Origin: an uncultured Alphaproteobacteria bacterium
GTDB taxonomy: Bacteria > Pseudomonadota > Alphaproteobacteria > Rs-D84
Direction of reading: 5' to 3'
DNA length: 7,080 nucleotides
Assembly: GCA_946611025.1 (NCBI GenBank)
Contig: CAMOCR010000037.1
Coordinates: forward strand, 1-7,080
Positions 1 through 6,206 of the stretch are shown here, piece after piece. How positions within the stretch are numbered: position 1 is the stretch's first letter; each line of letters begins with the position of its first letter. The notes under the pieces were generated by a model. It worked only from the letters and a program-made list of their open reading frames with translations, was not told the DNA's origin and made no database searches. The position numbers and the translations under genes were made by a program.

Positions 1-17
1 GCATAAAGAAAACAAAA

Positions 18-50
18 ATGGGAACAGACGCAATAATTATTATTAGATAA
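18..50 (+). CDS. Putative Ile-rich leader peptide of ileS (MGTDAIIIIR)
   Basis: A 10-codon ORF (ATG GGA ACA GAC GCA ATA ATT ATT ATT AGA TAA) lies 73 bases upstream of the isoleucyl-tRNA synthetase start. Four of its ten codons are consecutive Ile codons, directly before the penultimate Arg and the stop. A GC-rich hairpin with a T run follows within 30 bases. This is the architecture of attenuator leader peptides, such as those of trp, his, ilv and pheST, in which the repeated codon matches the amino acid of the downstream gene. The inferred role is cis-acting: a ribosome short of Ile-tRNA stalls at 33-44 and changes the fold of the RNA. The ribosome-binding site is weak (purine-rich AAAGAA at 5-10). 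Caveat: the frame stays open upstream to the window edge, so this could instead be the last codons of a longer gene ending at 50. No product function beyond regulation is implied. Confidence 0.55.
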   Translation: MGTDAIIIIR

Positions 51-59
51 ACTCCGCGC

Positions 60-85
60 TGCGCTTTGGCGGTGGCTGGGGCGCA
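60..85 (+). promoter_or_regulatory. Possible antiterminator helix of the ileS leader
   Basis: TGCGCTTT at 60-67 can pair in RNA with GGGGCGCA at 78-85: five Watson-Crick pairs (60-64 with 81-85) plus three G-U pairs, closing a 10-base loop. The 3' arm covers all of the terminator's 5' arm (79-84), so the two helices exclude each other. A ribosome stalled on the Ile codons (33-44) would leave 60-67 free to form this helix. A ribosome that reached the stop at 48-50 would cover the start of 60-67 and let the terminator form. A competing short stem, CCGC 54-57 with GCGG 69-72, is also possible. The pairing is seen in the sequence; the regulatory role is inferred, and no folding energy was computed. 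Confidence 0.4.
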
Positions 86-102
86 TGTGGCGCCCGTTTT
101 TT
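79..102 (+). terminator. Intrinsic terminator / attenuator hairpin upstream of ileS
   Basis: GGGCGC (79-84) and GCGCCC (90-95) form a perfect six-pair GC stem around the loop ATGTG (85-89). After one G comes a run of six T (97-102), the standard form of a Rho-independent terminator. It ends only 21 bases before the ileS ATG, and those bases also contain the ribosome-binding site, so no promoter fits between them. ileS must therefore be transcribed through this hairpin, which suits a conditional attenuator. A plain terminator of an upstream gene with read-through is the alternative. Confidence 0.65.
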
Positions 103-109
103 ATAAATA

Positions 110-115
110 AAAGGT
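110..115 (+). promoter_or_regulatory. Ribosome-binding site of ileS
   Basis: AAAGGT lies eight bases before the ATG at 124 and partly matches the anti-Shine-Dalgarno sequence. It supports 124 as the ileS start. It lies beyond the terminator hairpin, so it would be present only on read-through transcripts. Confidence 0.6.
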
Positions 116-123
116 AAAAACAA

Positions 124-3100
124 ATGGCATATCCAAAGACCGAACCGAAAGCAAACTTTCCGCAGATTGAACGCGAAATCATGGCGTTTTGGCGCGATAA
201 CGATACGTTTCATAAATCGTTAAATCGCACCAAGTTGGGACACCCATTTTCATTCTATGATGGGCCGCCGTTTGCAAACGGTTTGCCACACTGGGGACAC
301 CTTGGGGTAAGTGCGATAAAGGATATGGTGTCGCGTTATAAAACAATGCGTGGTTTTCATGTGGAACGCGAACTGGGTTGGGATTGCCATGGATTACCTG
401 CGGAAAACAGTGTTGAAAAATCACAACAAAAATCAGCGAAAAACATTGTCGCAGAATCTGGTATTCGTTCGTTTTGTGATATGTGCCGCAGCGATGTTAT
501 GCGCTATATGAATGAATGGCTGCGCTATTTTGAACGCATCGGTCGTTGGGTTGATGGTGGTGATAATTATGGCTATCGCACCATGGATAAAAATTATATG
601 GAATCGGTCATATGGGCATTAAAACAGTTATATGACAAAGGCTTGTTATATAAAGATTTCAAGGTTAATCCATACGATTGGAAATTGGGTACCGTATTGT
701 CCAACAGCGAAGCCTCCAGCGAATATCAAGATATTGTTGACGACACCGTGACCGTTTGGTTTGAACTGGAAAATGGTGACCGTGCAATTGCATGGACAAC
801 AACACCATGGACATTGCCGGCAAACTCTGCCTTGGCGGTGAACCCAACAATGAAATATGTTCGCATGCGCCACAGTGACGGTCATGTGTATGTTTTGGCG
901 GAATCGCGATTAAAAGCCTATGACAAGGTTTTTGCCGATGCAGAACGCGTTGGCGAAATTATGGGTGCCGATTTAATCGGTATGCACTATACACCAATAT
1001 TTGATTATTACACAAATATGCATGCGGAAAATAAATCACTGCACACAATTATTGGGGCAGACTATGTCAGCGATGGTGATGGTGCCGGTATCGTACATAT
1101 TGCGCCGGCATTTGGCGAAGATGACTATATTGCCGCACGCAATGTTGATACATCTTTCCCGATTATTTTGAATGTTGATGACTATGGTAATTTTGATTCA
1201 AGCGTGACTGACTGGGCGGGGATGAATATATTCGATGCAAACCCAAAAATTATCGATTGGTTAAAACAAAACGGCCGCTTGGTGCAAAAAGCACAACATA
1301 AACACAGTTATCCATTTGGACCACGCAGTCATGAAAAATTAATCTATCGCGCAACTGATGCGTGGTATATTGATGTTCCAAAAATTCGTGACCGTGTTGT
1401 TGAAATTACAAAACACGACACCACATGGACCAGTGCTGGAAACCGTTTCCTGTCATGGATAGAAGGGGCGCGCCCATGGGGAATTTCACGCAATCGTTTC
1501 TGGGGCGTACCATTACCGATTTGGGAACGAAACGGCGAATATATGGTATTCGGTTCTGTTGCAGAAATCGAAAATTTCTTTGGTGTGAAAATTGATGATT
1601 TACACCGTCCAACACTTGATAAACTGGAAAAAGATGGTTGGCACCGCATAAGCGATGTTTTGGACTGTTGGGTAGAATCTGGTTCAATGCCGTTTGCACG
1701 CCTGCATTATCCATTTGAAAACAAAAATGAATTTGAAGCAACATTCCCAGCCGATTATATTATCGAAGGTCAAGATCAAACGCGTGGTTGGTTCTATGCG
1801 TTAATGGTTATGGCGGTTGCATTGTTTGACAAGCCAGCGTTTAAAACAGTTTCGGCAAACGGTATGATTGTTGATGAAAACAAACGCAAGTTTTCAAAAT
1901 CATTGCACAACTTTGTCGACCCAACTGAACAATTGGAAACATTCGGTGCCGATGCGGTACGTCTGTTTATCCAGGGCAGTAATTTCTTGAAAGCAGAACC
2001 AGTCGGCGTTGACAAAGAAGGCAAGGTTTTTGGTGAAACAATTAAAACAATTTTAACACCACTGTGGAACGCATATCATTTCTTTACACTGTATGCGAAC
2101 GCGGGCAATATCACCGCAGGCGAAGACGCTTCTTCACAAAACCCATTGGATAAATACATTTTGGCGGAATTAAATGTGTTGGTTAAAACCGTTGGGGAAT
2201 CGTTGGATGAATATAAACCAGATGTCGCAATCAAAGAATTTGTACGATTCTTGGATGTGTTAAACAACTGGTACATTCGCCGGTCGCGCGCGCGTTTCTG
2301 GGACGAAGATGTATTTGCGTTTAACACATTGTATGTGGTGTTGACCACGCTTTGCCGTGCATTGGCGCCATTTGCACCGTTTATCAGTGAATATATTTAC
2401 AAGAATTTGACCGGCGCAGAATCGGTGCATTTAACCGATTTTCCAGCGGCGGAAAATATGGACGAACAAATTGTAAATGATATGCGCCGCGTGCAAATGG
2501 TTGTGTCAGTTGGAAAACAGTTGCGCGAACAATACAAATTGCGTAATCGTTTACCGTTGCTTGATATGACAATTGCGGGCGCTGATTTATCACAATATAG
2601 CGATATTATCGCCGATGAATTAAATGTGAAAAAGGTTCAATTCCGTGCACATACGGATGATGTTGCCGATTCTTTTGTCTATTTAATCACACCAAAGATT
2701 GGCGCGCGTCTGGGTGGTGCATTGAAAAACATTATTCCAGCGGTAAAAAATGGCAACTATGAAATCGCGGGTGATAAATTGGTTGTCGGCGAATATACAC
2801 TGAACGCGGACGAATTTGAAATGCGACTGAATATACATGATGGCGTAGCAGGTGCTGCATTACCAGACAACACCGCGGTTGTGATTTTGAACACCGATGT
2901 CACCGCAGACCTGGTTGCCGAAGGGTTAGCGAACGATGCCCTGCGATTCATACAAGACACCCGCAAAGAAATCGGCTTGGATGTTTCAGACCGTATCAAA
3001 ATGACTTTTGCGGCGGATCCAGCATTGGCCATGGCGATTGATGCACACAAAAAGCGCATTATGCGCGATGCACTGATTCGTGAAATAGAAACCGGCGCGG

Positions 3101-3159
3101 GTGAACATACCACCGAAATCGAAGGGTATGAATTATCAATTCATATCGAACGGGCATAA
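124..3159 (+). CDS. ileS: Isoleucyl-tRNA synthetase, long eukaryote-like type
   Basis: A cytoplasmic class I synthetase that activates isoleucine with ATP and charges tRNA-Ile, with hydrolytic editing of Val products. It has 1011 residues. Visible landmarks in order: catalytic entry FYDGPPFANGLPHWGHLG with the HIGH-type motif HWGH at 56-59; GWDCHGLPAE at about 85-94; the CP1 editing domain from about 180 to 400, with the Thr-rich WTTTPWTLPAN (224-234) and GIVHIAPAFGEDDY (322-335); RPWGISRNRFWGVPLPIW (450-467); EGQDQTRGWFY (548-558); and the KMSKS loop as KFSKS (589-593). A helical anticodon-binding domain follows, containing LNNWYIRRSRARFW. The C-terminus lacks the Cys-rich zinc motif of E. 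coli-type IleRS, and overall length and motif wording match the eukaryote/archaeon-like group. The start is supported by AAAGGT at 110-115. An apparent Ile attenuator precedes the gene, and nth follows with no gap. The reading frame is intact. Confidence 0.97.
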   Translation: MAYPKTEPKANFPQIEREIMAFWRDNDTFHKSLNRTKLGHPFSFYDGPPFANGLPHWGHLGVSAIKDMVSRYKTMRGFHVERELGWDCHGLPAENSVEKSQQKSAKNIVAESGIRSFCDMCRSDVMRYMNEWLRYFERIGRWVDGGDNYGYRTMDKNYMESVIWALKQLYDKGLLYKDFKVNPYDWKLGTVLSNSEASSEYQDIVDDTVTVWFELENGDRAIAWTTTPWTLPANSALAVNPTMKYVRMRHSDGHVYVLAESRLKAYDKVFADAERVGEIMGADLIGMHYTPIFDYYTNMHAENKSLHTIIGADYVSDGDGAGIVHIAPAFGEDDYIAARNVDTSFPIILNVDDYGNFDSSVTDWAGMNIFDANPKIIDWLKQNGRLVQKAQHKHSYPFGPRSHEKLIYRATDAWYIDVPKIRDRVVEITKHDTTWTSAGNRFLSWIEGARPWGISRNRFWGVPLPIWERNGEYMVFGSVAEIENFFGVKIDDLHRPTLDKLEKDGWHRISDVLDCWVESGSMPFARLHYPFENKNEFEATFPADYIIEGQDQTRGWFYALMVMAVALFDKPAFKTVSANGMIVDENKRKFSKSLHNFVDPTEQLETFGADAVRLFIQGSNFLKAEPVGVDKEGKVFGETIKTILTPLWNAYHFFTLYANAGNITAGEDASSQNPLDKYILAELNVLVKTVGESLDEYKPDVAIKEFVRFLDVLNNWYIRRSRARFWDEDVFAFNTLYVVLTTLCRALAPFAPFISEYIYKNLTGAESVHLTDFPAAENMDEQIVNDMRRVQMVVSVGKQLREQYKLRNRLPLLDMTIAGADLSQYSDIIADELNVKKVQFRAHTDDVADSFVYLITPKIGARLGGALKNIIPAVKNGNYEIAGDKLVVGEYTLNADEFEMRLNIHDGVAGAALPDNTAVVILNTDVTADLVAEGLANDALRFIQDTRKEIGLDVSDRIKMTFAADPALAMAIDAHKKRIMRDALIREIETGAGEHTTEIEGYELSIHIERA

Positions 3160-3819
3160 ATGATAACACCAGAAAAATATTTTAGTGTTGTACCGCAATC
3201 TATAAACATGGAAATTCGTTCTGAATTATATTCAACAAACGAATTTACATTTGCGGTTGCGGTAATTTTGTCGGCCCAGGCAACCGATAAAAAAGTGAAC
3301 GAAGTGACGCCGGCATTATTTGCCGCGGCACCAACACCAGAAAAAATGGTGCAATTGGGGATTGACGGTATAAAAAAATACATTTCACAAATATCATTTT
3401 TTAATAACAAGGCAAAAAATATTTTCGCATTATCTCAAAAACTTGTCGGGGATAATGTAAATAACACCCAATGGGTGTTTCCAAAAAAATATCATAATCG
3501 CGATGAACTTATGAAATTACCTGGTATTGGGCAAAAGACCGCAAATGTTATTATGAATGTGCTGTGGGGTGCGCCGAATATTGGTGTTGATACACATGTC
3601 TTTCGTAACGCACATCGCTATGGCTGGGTGGGTGATACAGAAAACACACCTGAACGGGTCGAGGCAAAATTATTAACCGTTATTCCAAAAAAATATCACG
3701 CGATTGTAAATCACGTGATGGTATTGCATGGACGGTATATCTGTCGCGCAATTTCACCAAAGTGCAGCGAATGCCCCGTTGCAAAATGGTGCGACAAGGT
3801 TGTTGGTCGCAGGTTATAG
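3160..3819 (+). CDS. nth: Endonuclease III, Fe-S DNA glycosylase/AP lyase
   Basis: A base-excision repair enzyme that removes oxidised pyrimidines and cleaves the strand at abasic sites. It has 219 residues (E. coli Nth 211). Visible: LSAQATD (37-43) in the helical core; the helix-hairpin-helix LPGIGQKTANV (120-130) with catalytic Lys126; VDTH with catalytic Asp144; LHGRYIC (189-195); and the [4Fe-4S] ligands Cys195, Cys202, Cys205 and Cys211 in the family spacing C-X6-C-X2-C-X5-C. All key residues are present. About seven residues are added relative to E. coli Nth just before the hairpin (around 99-113). The ATG follows the ileS TAA directly (TAA|ATG), with only a poor upstream purine stretch, so translation probably depends on ribosomes finishing ileS. 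This start matches the E. coli N-terminal length. The last six codons (VVGRRL) and the TAG lie in the inverted repeat shared with the pheT 3' end. Confidence 0.96.
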   Translation: MITPEKYFSVVPQSINMEIRSELYSTNEFTFAVAVILSAQATDKKVNEVTPALFAAAPTPEKMVQLGIDGIKKYISQISFFNNKAKNIFALSQKLVGDNVNNTQWVFPKKYHNRDELMKLPGIGQKTANVIMNVLWGAPNIGVDTHVFRNAHRYGWVGDTENTPERVEAKLLTVIPKKYHAIVNHVMVLHGRYICRAISPKCSECPVAKWCDKVVGRRL

Positions 3820-3888
3820 GTTGCTGGTTATTCATTATTGATTGTTTTAGTATGGCCAACCACCTACAACCAACAACGAACAACCTAT
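3799..3888. repeat. Inverted GGTTGTTGG-type repeat at the nth/pheT convergent junction
   Basis: GTTGTTGGTCGCAGGT (3799-3814) matches the reverse complement of 3862-3877 at 14 of 16 positions. In the pheT-strand RNA both mismatches become G-U pairs, giving a continuous 16-pair stem around a 47-base loop. A second inverted pair, ATAGGTTGCT (3816-3825) against the reverse complement of 3879-3888 (9 of 10), contains both stop codons, so nth and pheT each end in TAGGTTG. Further degenerate GGTTG and GTTGTT units lie between. No T run follows either arm, so it is not a standard intrinsic terminator, though it may end or stabilise both convergent transcripts. It could be a degraded dispersed intergenic repeat; only genome-wide copies would show that. 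Confidence 0.6.
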
Positions 3889-6191
3889 TTATCCCTTATC
3901 TTTGCATTACACTTCTTTTCAACATTTGCGATGACCGCATCTTGCAATTTTTGCAATTCGGCATCGTCCATGTTGTCGGTTGGCTGAATTGTAATTGTAA
4001 AGGCAATTGACTTTTTCCCATCACCCAAATCAAACGAATCAAACACAACCGCACCTGTAATGCGCTTGTCGGTTGCAACGGCCGTGCCAGTTAAATTTGC
4101 CGCCATGGTGTTCGCGTCCACAATAAATGCGAAATCGCGTGTTATTGGTTGAAAATCACTTAACATTTCATGCTTTAATTTCCAGCCCCGTGGCAGATTA
4201 TCTATATTGTCCACAATTGCAACAACGACCGGTGTTTTAATGTGCAACTTTTTCGCAACCGCCGGATGCAGCGCGCCAAATTCGGCAATAACCTTTTTAC
4301 CCTGAACCAATTTTCCATATTGATATGGGTGCGCCCAACGTGGTGCATCATTCGCCGATATCGTAAAGTTTTGACCACACATCAACGAAACCAAATCTGC
4401 CTTGACATCATAGATATCAACATTACGATTACGCCGTGTCCAATGCTTTGGCGAAATTGCGCCCGTGCGAACAATTGCGATTTGCGTGTGTTGCTGGCCC
4501 GGCATATCGCCATCAAACACGGTTCCCATTTCGAACAGATTCAAATCGACAAACCCGCGTTTTTCATTGTTTGCCACCGCAATCAACAAATTCCCCAGCA
4601 AACCATTACGCGCCGTATCTAAATCGTTTGTAATTGGATTTGCAATCATAACCAATGGTTTTGTGTCTAATATTTCTTCAACAGCCGAATTACCAAATCC
4701 AAACGATTGGCATTCATTTAACCCGCGCGATGCCAGATGCATTTTTGTTTTGATTTCAAAATTGTCGTGTGCGACCGCCGCCGCACCACCGGTACGTTTT
4801 GTTGATTGTGCGATTTTTTCATAACCATATATACGAACCAAATCAGCAATTATTGTTTCCGGTATTTCAACATCAACACGCGCTGCACGTGGTGTGACAA
4901 TCCATGATGTTTTTTTAATTTCAATATCATACCCAAGTTTCTTTAATATCTTTTCTTGGGTCTTGGCATCAATATCAATACCGGTCTTTTTAGCCAACAT
5001 ATCTGGTGTATATTTAATATGACGTGGTTTATATTCGTTTTTGCCGGCAACGACCGTTCCAACAATCTTACCACCGCACGCACCCATAATAATATTTGCC
5101 GCCAGCCCCAGCGCGCGCCCCGTCATTGTCGGGTCAATTCCGCGTTCATATCGATACGAAGAATCGGTGGACATCCCAAGACGCTTGGATGTTTTACGCA
5201 CAGAAACCGGATTAAAATACGCCGATTCCAAAATGATGTTTTTTGTGTTGTCTGTTGTCATTGCGCGTGCGCCACCAACAACACCCGCCAATGCCAGAAT
5301 GCCCATATCATCGGCAATAACAATATCGGTTGATTTTAATTCATGTTCAGTACCGAATAAATCTGTGAACTTTTCACCCGACGCAGCCATGCGCACAACA
5401 ATATCGCCCGCAACCGCATCTGCATCAAAGCAGTGCATGGGTTGCCCCATGTCATAACAAACATAGTTTGTTGCATCAATTGCCGCATTTTTAGGATTGA
5501 TTCCAATAGCAGCCAAGCGCGATGCAATTTTTTCATCACTTTTTGCCATTTTGATATTGTGGATTTCCGCCATGCGATACACATTGCAGAGTTCTGTTTC
5601 AACACGAACATTGCGCACAGATTTCACCGGTTTTAATTCAGCGGGTTCGGTTCCAATATATTTACCCGCATCCGCCGCCGATAAATCCAGCGCAACCCCA
5701 CGTACCGACAAATAATCTGGACGATTTGGTGTAATACCCGCATCAAATACTGTTTTTACATCCAATACTGGCGACCCGATTTTTGTCTTGGCGGGCAATT
5801 CAATAATGCCGCTGTGATCATCGCCGATACCCAGTTCACGCGCACTGCACATCATGCCGTTTGATTCCACACCGCGCAATTTGCCCGATTTTATTTCATG
5901 TCCATCGATTATACACCCCGGCAACGCCAGCGCAGATATTAACCCCACACGTGCATTTGGCGCACCACAGACAACCTGGCGTAAATTCTTCGAACCATCG
6001 TCCACCATTAAGATGTGTAAATGGTCACTGCCCGTCAATGCCTTGCATTCAACAATCTTTGCCGCAATTGGCGCAACGGGGGTTGATAAATCTTCAACCT
6101 CTAATCCAATACGGGTCAATTCATCGGCAATTTCGTTCGCCGATAATTTTGTATCCAGATATTCTTTTAACCAATCAAATGTCCACTTCAT
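3885..6191 (-). CDS. pheT: Phenylalanyl-tRNA synthetase beta subunit
   Basis: The beta subunit of the cytoplasmic alpha2-beta2 PheRS; it binds tRNA-Phe and edits Tyr-tRNA-Phe, while alpha holds the aminoacylation site. It has 768 residues, slightly under the usual ~795. Domains in order: N-terminal MKWTFDWLKEYL; an EMAP/OB tRNA-binding domain at about 40-148 (KIVECKALTGSDHLHI, VVCGAPNAR, SNGMMCSARELGI); a B3/4 editing domain at about 205-375 with MGQPMHCFDAD (248-258), ALAGVVGG (300-307), LESAYFNP (321-328) and DSSYRYERGIDP (343-354); a B5 domain at about 388-460 ending in RIYGYEKI; a catalytic-like core with NPITND and LFEMGTVF; and a C-terminal FDX-ACB domain at about 678-768 (SDFQPITRDFAFIV) that contacts the anticodon. 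The start lies 15 bases after the pheS stop, behind GGGGG. The TAG stop lies in the inverted repeat shared with nth. The frame is intact. Confidence 0.97.
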   Translation of the reverse strand: MKWTFDWLKEYLDTKLSANEIADELTRIGLEVEDLSTPVAPIAAKIVECKALTGSDHLHILMVDDGSKNLRQVVCGAPNARVGLISALALPGCIIDGHEIKSGKLRGVESNGMMCSARELGIGDDHSGIIELPAKTKIGSPVLDVKTVFDAGITPNRPDYLSVRGVALDLSAADAGKYIGTEPAELKPVKSVRNVRVETELCNVYRMAEIHNIKMAKSDEKIASRLAAIGINPKNAAIDATNYVCYDMGQPMHCFDADAVAGDIVVRMAASGEKFTDLFGTEHELKSTDIVIADDMGILALAGVVGGARAMTTDNTKNIILESAYFNPVSVRKTSKRLGMSTDSSYRYERGIDPTMTGRALGLAANIIMGACGGKIVGTVVAGKNEYKPRHIKYTPDMLAKKTGIDIDAKTQEKILKKLGYDIEIKKTSWIVTPRAARVDVEIPETIIADLVRIYGYEKIAQSTKRTGGAAAVAHDNFEIKTKMHLASRGLNECQSFGFGNSAVEEILDTKPLVMIANPITNDLDTARNGLLGNLLIAVANNEKRGFVDLNLFEMGTVFDGDMPGQQHTQIAIVRTGAISPKHWTRRNRNVDIYDVKADLVSLMCGQNFTISANDAPRWAHPYQYGKLVQGKKVIAEFGALHPAVAKKLHIKTPVVVAIVDNIDNLPRGWKLKHEMLSDFQPITRDFAFIVDANTMAANLTGTAVATDKRITGAVVFDSFDLGDGKKSIAFTITIQPTDNMDDAELQKLQDAVIANVEKKCNAKIRDK

Positions 6192-6198
6192 TTTATTA

Positions 6199-6203
6199 CC
6201 CCC
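6199..6203 (-). promoter_or_regulatory. Probable ribosome-binding site of pheT
   Basis: On the - strand GGGGG, followed by TAATAAA, precedes the pheT ATG by seven bases within the 15-base pheS-pheT gap. A pure G run is not a textbook AGGAGG but is the only purine stretch there. It fits tight co-translation of the two subunits from one mRNA. Confidence 0.45.
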
Positions 6204-6206
6204 GTA

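Noticed and set aside
36..50. A -10-like promoter element in the AT-rich stretch (TAGATA and neighbours)
   Set aside because: No TTGAC-like -35 element lies at a suitable distance upstream, and the AT richness is explained by the Ile codons.
1..123. A T-box riboswitch controlling ileS
   Set aside because: The leader has a terminator upstream of a synthetase gene, but the conserved T-box core is absent and the visible leader is too short for the specifier stem. The Ile-codon ORF explains the layout better.
124..3159. Calling ileS a mupirocin-resistance gene
   Set aside because: Membership of the eukaryote-like group alone does not show resistance, and the gene sits in a housekeeping context with no resistance or mobile genes nearby.
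3815..3890. A bidirectional Rho-independent terminator between nth and pheT
   Set aside because: The inverted repeat is long but its loop is 47 bases and neither strand has a T run after the stem.
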